64,000 bases of DNA from positions 1 through 64,000 of the forward strand of contig CALLLH010000014.1 of assembly GCA_938082505.1 (NCBI GenBank), given 5' to 3'. Below, piece by piece: positions 7,121-15,927 of this stretch (position 1 is the first letter of the stretch; the number at the start of each line of letters is the position of its first letter). Source of the DNA: an uncultured Flavobacteriales bacterium (GTDB lineage: Bacteria; Bacteroidota; Bacteroidia; Flavobacteriales_D; Sanyastnellaceae). Made by a program: the position numbers and the translations under genes. The notes below the pieces were generated by a model. The model searched no databases. It saw only the letters and a list, made by a program, of their open reading frames with translations, and was not told the origin of the DNA.

Positions 7121-9484
7121 TCAGTCCTCGAGGGATTCGATGTAGTCCTGGTTGTCGCGAACGCGCTGCATCGGATTGCCAGACGCACGTCCATAGCTGC
7201 GCGTGGCGTCGTTGTACAGGTCAATCCGCTGGGGGCGCACATTCCGGGGCCAGGCGTTGTTCCTCAAATCGGTGTCCGCGGTTTCGAGAAAGGGGTCGAG
7301 GGTAATGGAGACTGCTTCTTGAGGGGTGACGAACACCTTCGTGACTTCCTTGCCTCCTTTCCTCCAGATCTCGGCCGGCACGCGGCGCACATCCACCGAA
7401 CCATCGGCATATTCGAATCCGACAATCACGGGCATCACGAGTCCTCCAATGTTCTCAAAGGTGAGCTGGTAGAAATGCTTGCCCGATGAGAGCAAGGCCA
7501 ATTCATCCTCGTCGAGTTGGGCCACATAATCCGCGTATTCCGACCGTTCTATGTCCATGACCGCATAGGGGTCCACGGTCGTGTAGTGGTCGTTGAGTTC
7601 AGGTCGGGCCTCGAGCCGGCTCTCGGGGATGTACTCCAAGTCCCGCAGCAGCGAGATGTCCTGCGGCTCCGCATCTTTCTCAGTCTTGGCCAGCGCTTTC
7701 TCCACATCGGGGTCCCCGGATGAGATCTGGTACCATTGGATGTCATTCAAGGAAAGGTCGACATGGTCGTTCGTGTAGAACCATCCACGCCAGAACCAAT
7801 CGAGGTCCACACTGGAGGCGTCCTCCATCGTGCGGAACAGGTCAGCGGGTGTTGGACGCTTGAATGCCCAGCGGCGGCCGTACTCCTTGAATGCGAAATC
7901 GAAGAGGTCACGGCCCATGACGGTTTCCCTCAGGATGTTCAGGGCTGTGGCCGGTTTGCCGTAGGCGTTGGGGCCAAACTGGAAGATGCTCTCCGAGTTG
8001 GTCATGATCGGCGAGATGCGCTTGGGGTCACCCCCCATGTAACCTGTGATTTTTCGCGCTGGCCCACGACGTGTGGGGTAATTGCGGTCGAATTCCTTCT
8101 CGGCCAGATACTGTACGAAGGTGTTGAGGCCCTCATCCATCCATGTCCATTGACGCTCATCCGAATTGATGATCATCGGATAGAAGTTGTGGCCCACCTC
8201 GTGGATGATCACCGAAATCATGCCGTGCTTGGTGCGCGCACTGTAGGTTCCATCTGGTTCTGGACGCCCTCCATTGAAGCAGATCATCGGATATTCCATG
8301 CCGATCCACTTGGTGTGGACACTGATGGCCACGGGGTAGGGGTATTCACAAGCGAATTCGGAATAGGTCACCAGCGTCTGGGCGACAGCTTCCGTGCTGT
8401 ATTGCTCCCAAAGAGGATTGCCTTCCTTGGGGTAGTAGCTCATCGCAAGCGGCGTGTTGTTCTCGAGGGGCACAGCCATGGCGTCCCAGATGAATTTCCG
8501 GCTGGATGCAAAAGCGAAATCCCGGACATTCTCAGCTTTGTATCGCCAGGTGGCGAGGCCTTTTTCCTTGGTCTTCTCATTTTCGATCGCCTCCTCCTGG
8601 GTCACGATCAGGACCGGGCGGTCCGCCGTCTTGGCTTGTTCAAATCGGGCGCGCTGGGCTGCGGTCAAGACCTCTTTCGGATTCTGCAGCACCCCGGTCG
8701 AGGCCACGATGTGATCGCTGGGCACCGTAATGCTGACATCGTAGTCCCCGAATTCAAGGGTGAACTCCCCACTACCGAGGAATTGCTTGTTCTGCCACCC
8801 CATCCGGTCATAGTAGGCACAGAGGCGGGGGAAGAACTGGGCGATGGTGTAGAGGTAGTTCTCGTCCTCCTCGAAGTATTCGTACCCGCTGCGGCCACCA
8901 ATGGCCAATCGGTCATTGATGTTGTACCACCAGTCGATCTGGAAGGTGAATTTCCCACCCGGTGCGAGCGGCTTGGGAAGGTCCACCCTCATCATGGTCT
9001 GATTGATGGTGTGGGCGAGGTCCTTTCCGGAGGCATCCTTGACGGCTTGAATCTTGAACCCGCCATCGAAATCAGGCTCGAGCTCCGCCACCCGGTCAAA
9101 GGTCATCCGGTCCTCCATGAAGCCTTCCTTGATCATGTGGCTGTCACTGTCGAGGTCGCGCATGTTCTGGTCGAGTTGCAACCAGAGGTAACGGAGTTCG
9201 TCCGGGCTGTTGTTGAGGTACGTGATGGTCTCCTTGCCGTCGATCCGCTGGGTGCCATCGTCGAGGCGGATGTCCATCACGTAATCGACCTGCTGCTGCC
9301 AGTATTCATGACCGGGAGCCCCACTTGCCGTGCGCACGCTGTTGGGCGTCGGCAGCACATCATACAACTGCCGGAACGGGTTGTCATTGGTGTTGCCTTC
9401 CAGTTGAGCCTGCAACCCGAAAGCGGGCAGCATCAGGGTGCACAGGATGGCAATATGTTGGAGGCAAGATTGAGATGAGGTCAT
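7121..9484 (-). CDS. Exported M1-family zinc metallopeptidase
   Basis: 787 residues from 9484. A signal peptide-like start (QSCLQHIAILCTLMLPAFGLQAQ) leads into an N-terminal beta domain typical of M1 peptidases. The catalytic gluzincin motif is IIHEVGHNFYPM, with the third zinc ligand in WMDEGLNTFVQYLAEKEF. The aminopeptidase GxMEN motif region appears as KWIGMEYPMICFNGG, close to but not canonical GAMEN. The C-terminus has no T9SS domain, so it may remain periplasmic or be lipid-independent in the outer envelope. Expected role: aminopeptidase activity on peptides from extracellular protein degradation. The open frame extends to 9688, but those residues look non-coding. Divergent from the small protein at 9562. 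Confidence 0.92.
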   Translation of the reverse strand: MTSSQSCLQHIAILCTLMLPAFGLQAQLEGNTNDNPFRQLYDVLPTPNSVRTASGAPGHEYWQQQVDYVMDIRLDDGTQRIDGKETITYLNNSPDELRYLWLQLDQNMRDLDSDSHMIKEGFMEDRMTFDRVAELEPDFDGGFKIQAVKDASGKDLAHTINQTMMRVDLPKPLAPGGKFTFQIDWWYNINDRLAIGGRSGYEYFEEDENYLYTIAQFFPRLCAYYDRMGWQNKQFLGSGEFTLEFGDYDVSITVPSDHIVASTGVLQNPKEVLTAAQRARFEQAKTADRPVLIVTQEEAIENEKTKEKGLATWRYKAENVRDFAFASSRKFIWDAMAVPLENNTPLAMSYYPKEGNPLWEQYSTEAVAQTLVTYSEFACEYPYPVAISVHTKWIGMEYPMICFNGGRPEPDGTYSARTKHGMISVIIHEVGHNFYPMIINSDERQWTWMDEGLNTFVQYLAEKEFDRNYPTRRGPARKITGYMGGDPKRISPIMTNSESIFQFGPNAYGKPATALNILRETVMGRDLFDFAFKEYGRRWAFKRPTPADLFRTMEDASSVDLDWFWRGWFYTNDHVDLSLNDIQWYQISSGDPDVEKALAKTEKDAEPQDISLLRDLEYIPESRLEARPELNDHYTTVDPYAVMDIERSEYADYVAQLDEDELALLSSGKHFYQLTFENIGGLVMPVIVGFEYADGSVDVRRVPAEIWRKGGKEVTKVFVTPQEAVSITLDPFLETADTDLRNNAWPRNVRPQRIDLYNDATRSYGRASGNPMQRVRDNQDYIESLED

Positions 9485-9549
9485 CGTTTCATCGTAGTTC
9501 GGGCCAAGGGCGACCAGCTTGAAGGGCAAGTTACGACCACCGGCTGACG

Positions 9550-9557
9550 TAGCTTCG
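9550..9557 (+). promoter_or_regulatory. -7-like box (TAGCTTCG) before the start at 9562
   Basis: TAGCTTCG fits TAnnTTYG and ends 4 nt before ATG 9562, matching the leaderless-type spacing at 568, 6182 and 49368. Confidence 0.4.
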
Positions 9558-9561
9558 CGCC

Positions 9562-10080
9562 ATGATGTCGAGTGCTTTTCAAATTTTGCTCCTGACCCTG
9601 TCCACGGTGGTTCCGAACGAAATGGCCGCATCGGAATCGCCCGTCGATGGCGTTTTCTGCGTGGCACATCCGGACCACGGGGCTTCATTTCTGGAACAGC
9701 TGACCGGACAGTGGGTCATCGAGGAAAAAAAGGGCGTGGTGCAGAAACGGTTGCGTTTTTATGAGGATGGCCGGTTCGGGTTCATGGACGCAGGCGATTG
9801 GACGGCGGGCAGTTTCGTCATCCTGCGTTCCGATGAGCGCCAAAAGGGGGTGTTGCGTCTCGAATTCTACGTGGATGGCAACCTTCATCTCCAGGAGGTG
9901 CGGGTCGAAGTCCATTTTGAGGACCATGTCCACGAAGGAGAGGATGCACAAGAGCACGGTCACGACCATGACAGCCAAGGAGCCGCAGAGAAGCAGCACC
10001 ACGAGTACCTTTTGGTGGAAGTATTGCCTGCGGTCGAGCAAAGCCTCGAGATGGGCGGAGACTACCTCCACAGGCACTGA
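9562..10080 (+). CDS. Exported His/Glu-rich hypothetical protein
   Basis: 172 residues with a plausible signal peptide (MMSSAFQILLLTLSTVVP). A central lipocalin/META-like section includes LTGQWVIEEKKG and FYEDGRFGFMDAG. A striking acidic and His-rich segment follows (VHFEDHVHEGEDAQEHGHDH, then EKQHHEYL), and the protein ends DYLHRH. The His cluster could bind divalent metals such as Zn, Ni or Cu; this is inferred from composition only. No family was recognised. It stands between the divergent M1 peptidase and the convergent flippase. The opposite-strand ORF at 9685-10203 is less convincing. Confidence 0.6.
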   Translation: MMSSAFQILLLTLSTVVPNEMAASESPVDGVFCVAHPDHGASFLEQLTGQWVIEEKKGVVQKRLRFYEDGRFGFMDAGDWTAGSFVILRSDERQKGVLRLEFYVDGNLHLQEVRVEVHFEDHVHEGEDAQEHGHDHDSQGAAEKQHHEYLLVEVLPAVEQSLEMGGDYLHRH

Positions 10081-10093
10081 CGCGCCAGGCGGG

Positions 10094-11377
10094 TCAGTTC
10101 CTCTTGCCCCTGCCTGTGGCCACGACGCCCACGGCGAGGGCCAATGCATAGAAGCCGAATTGCCATCCGGCGTATTGCCGGATGAAGGCCAATGCCTCCT
10201 CATCGGTCATGAGCGCAGGTCCAATGTTGGAATGCGTGACGGCGATCAAGGTCACGATCAGGATGAGGTGCAGGACATCGAGCTTCAGTGACCACGATTG
10301 GAGCCCGAGGTGGGGAAAGATCACCGAAAGGGAGGAGGCTGCAATCCAGGGGGCCATCCAGGGAGAAATGACCCGCATGATGTGCAGCAAGCCGGACCAG
10401 CTTGCACCCAGCCACTGCACCACCCATTCTTCCGGCATGACCCAAAGCAAGGCAATGCCGGCTGTCGCAATGATCAGGAGGGCGAGGGCCCACAGGCAGT
10501 ACTGTCGGCGCAGCTGTTCTGGGGCGATGTCGTCGAGGTGTTTGAAGAACACATCGTTCACGCTCCGGATGACCAGTCCCGCGCCCACCGTCAAATAGGC
10601 CATGCCTGCCCCGACCTTGCCGACGAAACCGGCCGGACATACCTCGAAGAGAAACAGGATGAAGAGGCCATTGGCGGCCATCGCGAGCATGTTGGCCGGA
10701 GTGATGAACCGGGCATAATCCCTGTTTTCCTTCCACACTTTTCGGCGCTGCTCTGGTGAACTCGGTCCGGTCTCCCTCCAGCTATTCCAGACCAGGCGCC
10801 CTCCTCGAAGTGCGGAAATCCACTGGCCACCAATCCTTCCCAGGATCAGGCCGGCGTTGCCAATCGGAACGGCGAGAAACCGCAGCATTTCACCGGAGAT
10901 GCCACCTGATGCCCGGATTCCGGCCAGGTTCCCAAACTGTTCCTCCCTGGACAGCCAACCGCTGAGCAGTCCATTCGCGCCAAGGGCCATGACACCCAAT
11001 GGCAACCACAACCACAACATCGGAATCTGGCCTGCATTGAAGGCGCACCATTCGAGTATCCAGGGCAGCAGTGCGGCCAAGGCGGTCATCGCAAAGAGAA
11101 ACCGCAACCCTTGATCGGCCGTGGCCCGCGCAGAGGAAAGGTCCGGCTGCTTGACCAAGGCCAGGTCCATTCTGAATGTGGCAATCGCACCAAGAATTCC
11201 AGCCACTTGCGAATAGGCCGCCATATCGGCAAAGGCCTCAGGTCCGTAACAGAATTTCTGAAGGAGTGGCAGGGACAACAGGGCCACCGCATTCGTCAGT
11301 CCTGCCGACAAGGCCAGGCCGAGGATGTCGCGCAGCCGGGTTCTCAAAACCGGGGACGGGGGAGTGGGGGCTGACAT
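10094..11377 (-). CDS. Polysaccharide flippase-type membrane protein (MOP superfamily)
   Basis: 427 residues, almost entirely hydrophobic helices (about 12 predicted by eye), starting with LRDILGLALSAGLTNAVALLSLPLLQKFCYGPEAFADMAAY. This is the usual opening of Wzx-like lipopolysaccharide or exopolysaccharide flippases. Such proteins move undecaprenyl-linked sugars across the inner membrane. No glycosyltransferase genes are adjacent, so the substrate cannot be assigned. A TACTTTG box lies about 16 nt upstream of the start. It is convergent with the small His-rich protein and lies downstream of the TSP3 protein on the same strand. Confidence 0.8.
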   Translation of the reverse strand: MSAPTPPSPVLRTRLRDILGLALSAGLTNAVALLSLPLLQKFCYGPEAFADMAAYSQVAGILGAIATFRMDLALVKQPDLSSARATADQGLRFLFAMTALAALLPWILEWCAFNAGQIPMLWLWLPLGVMALGANGLLSGWLSREEQFGNLAGIRASGGISGEMLRFLAVPIGNAGLILGRIGGQWISALRGGRLVWNSWRETGPSSPEQRRKVWKENRDYARFITPANMLAMAANGLFILFLFEVCPAGFVGKVGAGMAYLTVGAGLVIRSVNDVFFKHLDDIAPEQLRRQYCLWALALLIIATAGIALLWVMPEEWVVQWLGASWSGLLHIMRVISPWMAPWIAASSLSVIFPHLGLQSWSLKLDVLHLILIVTLIAVTHSNIGPALMTDEEALAFIRQYAGWQFGFYALALAVGVVATGRGKRN

Positions 11378-11426
11378 GGAATGCTCGCAAGCCCAAAGTA
11401 AGGGCCAACGGGCAATGGACTCGGGT

Positions 11427-13310
11427 TCAGTCGGGGATGAGGACCCGATCGTGCAACCCCAATTCAGGCAAGCTCAATACATGGACGCCGGCAGAGGCGT
11501 GCCAGTTGTTCCAGCCTTGGAGTCGTCCGGTTTGGATGACCCGGCCTGTGGCATCCGACAAGTGCCAGACTTGACCCAGACAGTGGGAGCAGGAGACTGA
11601 AAATCCATCCGGTTGCGGTACAATGGTCAAATCCTGGCCTTCGAACAATCCAATCGAGGTCACACTTTCCGCAGTGGTGGGGGAGGTTCCATTCAGGATT
11701 TCCTCCACATCACACCACCCATCTCCGTCGGTATCCGTCATGAATGGAGAGCAGGGATCTTCCGGGTCACTGTTCGTCAACAACTCCTCCATGTCGCACA
11801 GACCGTCGCCGTCAGTATCCACGGCGATCGGGACACAGGGGTCCATGTCCGACCATCCTGAGGCTGTTTCCATGCCACTGCACCATCCGTCTCCATCCAC
11901 ATCGAGGTCGTTGGGGACACAGGCATCTGCTGCGTCCCAGCCCTCCACCTCTTCCTGCATGTCGCAAAAACCATCGCCGTCCGAATCCGCACCGTAGGGA
12001 TCGCAGGGGTCGTTCAATCCGGAGCCGATGATGAGTTCAATCTGGTCGCACAGTCCGTCCCCATCGGAGTCGTCTCCGTAGGGATCGCATGTGTTGTTGG
12101 GATCGCTGCCATTGGCCATCTCTGCACTGTTGCAGACGCCATCCATGTCCGAATCGAGGACATCGGGGCTGCAAGGGTCAAGGGCATCCGAACCGAGAAT
12201 TGCTTCTTCGGAATCACAGTAGCCATCCCCGTCCGAATCAGAAGAGGCAGGAGAACAGGGGTTGAAAGGATTGGAACCCATCTGCTCCTCTTCGATATCA
12301 CAAAAACCATCGTTGTCCGTGTCCAAACCGTAGGGTTCGCAGGGATTGTCCGGGTCGGTATCCATGTAGATCTCGAGCGCATCACAGGCGCCATCTCCAT
12401 CTGAATCCTCCAAGCCTTCCGATCCGAGGTCGCATGGATTGAAAGGGTCTGTACCCAGCTCGAGTTCGGCCTGATCGCATGTGCCGTCCCCGTCTGAGTC
12501 GGGAGCGTCCTCCGAGCATGGCGCTGCGGAATTGGACACCAGGAGACAACCGGACTCAGCATTGACGGGGGCATTGAGCAAGGACTCGAGGAACATCCTG
12601 TTTGGCAACTCGGCCAAATGGAGTCCCATCCAGTCGGCCCTGTCCACTACGATGCCGTCGCAATCAATCACCACCATGCCCGCCGGACGCAGGAAGAAGT
12701 GGGAATAGATGAGGTTGTCCGGAGAATCAATCAGGAAATCGTCCCAGGGGAATTGCCACTGATTGTCGGAACCGGGGCCCATGTAGTCAAGGACCATTTG
12801 AGCCGCATCGATTCTGTCCTGAACGATGCGGTGCTGGTTGAGGTACTGACCGTCCGGTCCGGCGATGGGGAAAGCCGGACAATTGCTGGGACAATTCTCT
12901 ACGTCCAGGGCGTGTGCTTCCGCGACGTACACCGGAACCCAGTTGAAATCCTCCAGATGTGCATGGACCCACTCGATCTGTACGGGAGAAAGGGCCGGAT
13001 CCCAATCATTCTGAAACCGCACACAGGTAGCGGAGCCATTGAAGATGATGGTCGGCTTCTCAGGGTCTACTTCGTTGGAGAGCAGATACTCTTCTCCCAA
13101 CAAGGACCAAAGATGAAAATCCCCTACGGTGTCCCCGAGGGCATAACCACCTTCGAATTCATTCAACTCGCCGCTGTACGGGACAGCGTCAACACTGTCC
13201 GTAGGGAGTGGCTCCTCATCCAATCCAAGCCAGACGAAATGTTCATTCTGTCCGGCAGCGCACAAATTGTAGCCGAAAAAAAGGAAGGAGAAGAAAAGAA
13301 CTCTTTTCAT
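11427..13310 (-). CDS. Secreted deiodinase/thioredoxin-fold protein with TSP3 repeats and T9SS end
   Basis: 627 residues. A signal peptide (MKRVLFFSFLFFGYNLCAAG) is followed by a thioredoxin-fold domain, ~60-260. It has IIFNGSATC (Cys96) and WVPVYVAEAHALD (~124-136), matching the NFGSxTC and VYIxEAH hallmarks of iodothyronine deiodinase-like proteins, with Cys at the selenocysteine position. Residues ~275-545 are thrombospondin type 3 calcium-binding repeats (DSDGDGxCD), about ten in number. The final ~75 residues are a T9SS type A-like sorting domain. The TSP3 part is likely a rigid Ca-bound stalk presenting the redox domain outside the cell. Dehalogenase activity is not established. The start at 13310 was chosen over the longer frame because it opens the signal peptide. 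Confidence 0.85.
   Translation of the reverse strand: MKRVLFFSFLFFGYNLCAAGQNEHFVWLGLDEEPLPTDSVDAVPYSGELNEFEGGYALGDTVGDFHLWSLLGEEYLLSNEVDPEKPTIIFNGSATCVRFQNDWDPALSPVQIEWVHAHLEDFNWVPVYVAEAHALDVENCPSNCPAFPIAGPDGQYLNQHRIVQDRIDAAQMVLDYMGPGSDNQWQFPWDDFLIDSPDNLIYSHFFLRPAGMVVIDCDGIVVDRADWMGLHLAELPNRMFLESLLNAPVNAESGCLLVSNSAAPCSEDAPDSDGDGTCDQAELELGTDPFNPCDLGSEGLEDSDGDGACDALEIYMDTDPDNPCEPYGLDTDNDGFCDIEEEQMGSNPFNPCSPASSDSDGDGYCDSEEAILGSDALDPCSPDVLDSDMDGVCNSAEMANGSDPNNTCDPYGDDSDGDGLCDQIELIIGSGLNDPCDPYGADSDGDGFCDMQEEVEGWDAADACVPNDLDVDGDGWCSGMETASGWSDMDPCVPIAVDTDGDGLCDMEELLTNSDPEDPCSPFMTDTDGDGWCDVEEILNGTSPTTAESVTSIGLFEGQDLTIVPQPDGFSVSCSHCLGQVWHLSDATGRVIQTGRLQGWNNWHASAGVHVLSLPELGLHDRVLIPD
11689..12503 (-). 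repeat. Tandem thrombospondin type 3 coding repeats
   Basis: Imperfect repeats coding for D-D-x-D-G-D-G-x-C-D units separated by 14-18 residues. On the plus strand they read as recurring (c/t)ccgtc(g/t)gaatc-like blocks. Translation and divergence between units show these are protein repeats, not CRISPR. Confidence 0.7.
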
Positions 13311-13395
13311 ATTCAAGGTGCAAAGAAAACCGTTGTCTTGACGGATGGTTGCCTTTAAGGGAAACCTTTTGTGGCCGTTGATGTTCAAACGGCCA

Positions 13396-15927
13396 TCAAA
13401 TTGCGGCTATCGAGGTACTTGGAACCCACCCGGCATTGCCATTGACGAGTTTGATCTGCAGCCAATCCCCCTCGGACCGCAGCACCTCCACAACCGTTCC
13501 CTCATGCAGGACGAAGAGCTTGCTGGCATCTCCCTGAACAGAGGGACTGCTCATGACTTCTATACGCGGGGCCATGATGACTGCACCGTCATCCGCCTTG
13601 CTCCGGGAGTGGGTGGAACGGCTCATGAATCCGAGGATCAAGGCCGCCAAGGCGATGGTCGGCGCCAGGATGGCCAAGGTCCTGCGTGTAGCGAGATCAC
13701 TGGAGCGGATCCTGAGAAGGAAGAGCAAAGCAGCAAGGCCCCATGTAATGAGCGAGGACCATGTCCAAGCCGCGAGGCGGTGCTCAGCCGTGAGTTCCCG
13801 CCACAGCGGTCCCAGCGCAATCTCCGGCATGGACTCGATGCGGTCCACGACAGCGGCCTTTGCAAGCAGAAGGTTGGCTTGCAGGTCATCATCGCTTGGC
13901 CTGATCCGCCTGGCCCGCTCGAAATGCAGGATACTGGGGCCGATGCGCCCTGATTTGTAGTGAGCAACCCCAAGGTTGTACTCGAGTTCAAAGGAGCTCC
14001 AGTTTTCGGCTACACTCGCGTAATGGCCAATGGCACCCTCGAAATCGCCTTCCAGATAGGCCGCATTTCCCGCTTGGAATGAAGCTTGGGCAGCTTCAGT
14101 GTCCGGCGCAGCCAGTGCAGGGAACGAGACGAGCAGGCACCCGACAACGAGGGCGGAGGCCCTGCTGCTGCTCATGCGGTTGGATTTGCCCAACTGCTCC
14201 AAAGCCTTGGAAGCTTGCTCGAGCCTTGCAGCGACATCCGATGGTGCGGGTGCCCCCGGCGCGAATCGACCGCGATCCAAAATCGCGATGATATCCAGCC
14301 ATTCGGACGCGAGGGCTTCATCCTTGGCATCCAGCGCTTCTCGGTAGCGTTGCATTGAAGCTTCGCTCCGTGGAATGCCCAGTTGGGACTGGAGGAATTC
14401 CTGGGCGCACTGACCGAGTAAGTCGAGTGAGCTGCCACCGGAGCGGGCCTGTTTGAGTGTCGCCGTGAGCTTGGCCTTGGCCTCTCGCCTGCGGACGAGG
14501 TCAGCGTCCCTGGATTCCCGGTTCCGGCGTCGTTTGACCAGGGCACCGAGCATCAACAGGAAAGGGGGCAATGCCCACAATCCCATGTGCACGGGACCTC
14601 CAAAAAAGGGACGCGACCGCGGCTTGAGTTCCGTTGCAGTGCGGATGAAACGCATGTCCCGGGTCAAGATGGTGACGTCGGTCTTGCTGTTGAATCCGAA
14701 GGAAGGGCCTTCAGCGTCTCCCGCGCCTGTGACATCGAGGATGATGGAAGGTGCATCGAGGCTCACGAATCGGTCGAGAACATGATCGAAATAGGACATG
14801 GCCGGAAGGGCCACTTCATAGCGTCCTTTCAATCGGGGAATGACGAGATAAGTGAAAGTGCGTCGACCACGTTGGCCTTGAAGGTCGGTGGTGACCCTAT
14901 CCTCAATGTCCGGGTCGAACACTTCGAGGTCTTTGGGCCAGTTGATGGCCGGGGCTCCAATGAGGGGAAGATTGCCCTTTCCCTTGAATTCGAGCACGAC
15001 ATTGACGGCTTCATTCGTCTTTGGGGGAGTCTTGCTGTCGGTTTTCCAGCTCATGGTCAATTGCTGGAAGGTGCCCAATGACCCTTTCGATCCGGTCGTG
15101 GGCAGAGGGAGCACTTGGATGGTGACCGATTGGGCGCTGGAGGCAATGGGGCGCGTATTGAAAAAGGAGATCCGCGTTTGTGCCTCCACATCGAACCCTT
15201 TGATTTCCAAGGGCCCCGTTTGGGTAGGGTAGAGGATGTCGGTCCGCACCGTGGCCACCTGCACCCGCTTTCCATCCACAATCGCATTCTCCCATCGCGG
15301 GTCTTCGCCCTCCACCGTTTCTTTCCATACCCCCGCCAGTTCAGGGAAGGTGTAGTTCCGCACGTCAACCGCATCGAGCCGGTTGTAGATCCGGTACTGG
15401 ACGCGCACCGCTTCGCCCAGATGGGCTTGGCGTTTGTCCACTTCAATGACGGCTTCGAATTGTGCAGGTTGGCGATTGCCGGCACTGCCTTTCTTGGCGA
15501 CGCGAAGGTCCACCGGCTCCGTGATGAGCATTCCTTCGCGCGTTTTGAATTCAAAGCTGGGAATGCGGATCAGGCCGGGGTTGGCCGCGACCACCGTGTA
15601 GGTATATCCTCTTGTGGTCGTGACTGCGCCCGGGGTGATCTGCTGGCTCGAAGAGGTGCTGGGGCCATTCAGATAGCGGATGCCTTCTATCCCGGGAGGA
15701 TTACTGAATTGGACGTTGGCGTTCTTGAACTCGAAAGTGATCCTGAATGCCTCTCCGGCAATGACGGGGTTGCGGTCCACGGTCAGGGAGGCGCTGGCCT
15801 GGCCCAAGCCCTCGGAAATCAGGCCAAGGCTGAAAAACAGCATGAGCAGCACCCGGGAAGGAACTCCGAATGGGGTCGCCTTCCGGATCGGAATGGGTTT
15901 CAACACTGTGTTCAGGGCAGTCATCAC
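13396..15927 (-). CDS. Fused BatD-BatE protein of the aerotolerance operon
   Basis: 843 residues. Residues 1-584 are BatD: signal-like N-terminus, repeated beta domains (SLTVDRNPVIAGEAFRITFE; RTFTYLVIPRLKGRYEV), a transmembrane helix (MGLWALPPFLLMLGALVKRR) and a basic cytosolic part. Residues 585-843 correspond to BatE. They begin with what would be its own signal peptide (MSSSRASALVVGCLLVSFPALA, Met codon at 14173-14175), then TPR-like helices (FQAGNAAYLEGDFEGAIGHY), two membrane helices and an SH3-like end (GTVVEVLRSEGDWLQIKL). The two are separate genes in most Bacteroidota, so this is a fusion, or the internal ATG is also used. It overlaps batBC by 4 nt and acts in the envelope stress/aerotolerance complex. 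Confidence 0.88.
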   Translation of the reverse strand: MMTALNTVLKPIPIRKATPFGVPSRVLLMLFFSLGLISEGLGQASASLTVDRNPVIAGEAFRITFEFKNANVQFSNPPGIEGIRYLNGPSTSSSQQITPGAVTTTRGYTYTVVAANPGLIRIPSFEFKTREGMLITEPVDLRVAKKGSAGNRQPAQFEAVIEVDKRQAHLGEAVRVQYRIYNRLDAVDVRNYTFPELAGVWKETVEGEDPRWENAIVDGKRVQVATVRTDILYPTQTGPLEIKGFDVEAQTRISFFNTRPIASSAQSVTIQVLPLPTTGSKGSLGTFQQLTMSWKTDSKTPPKTNEAVNVVLEFKGKGNLPLIGAPAINWPKDLEVFDPDIEDRVTTDLQGQRGRRTFTYLVIPRLKGRYEVALPAMSYFDHVLDRFVSLDAPSIILDVTGAGDAEGPSFGFNSKTDVTILTRDMRFIRTATELKPRSRPFFGGPVHMGLWALPPFLLMLGALVKRRRNRESRDADLVRRREAKAKLTATLKQARSGGSSLDLLGQCAQEFLQSQLGIPRSEASMQRYREALDAKDEALASEWLDIIAILDRGRFAPGAPAPSDVAARLEQASKALEQLGKSNRMSSSRASALVVGCLLVSFPALAAPDTEAAQASFQAGNAAYLEGDFEGAIGHYASVAENWSSFELEYNLGVAHYKSGRIGPSILHFERARRIRPSDDDLQANLLLAKAAVVDRIESMPEIALGPLWRELTAEHRLAAWTWSSLITWGLAALLFLLRIRSSDLATRRTLAILAPTIALAALILGFMSRSTHSRSKADDGAVIMAPRIEVMSSPSVQGDASKLFVLHEGTVVEVLRSEGDWLQIKLVNGNAGWVPSTSIAAI

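Noticed and set aside
7736-9478. 580-codon open frame on the plus strand opposite the M1 peptidase
   Set aside because: Composition is that of an antisense shadow in GC-rich DNA; the minus strand encodes a clear M1 peptidase with HEVGH.
11689-12503. Possible CRISPR-like periodic repeats
   Set aside because: Units diverge and translate to thrombospondin type 3 calcium repeats; there are no constant repeats with unique spacers.
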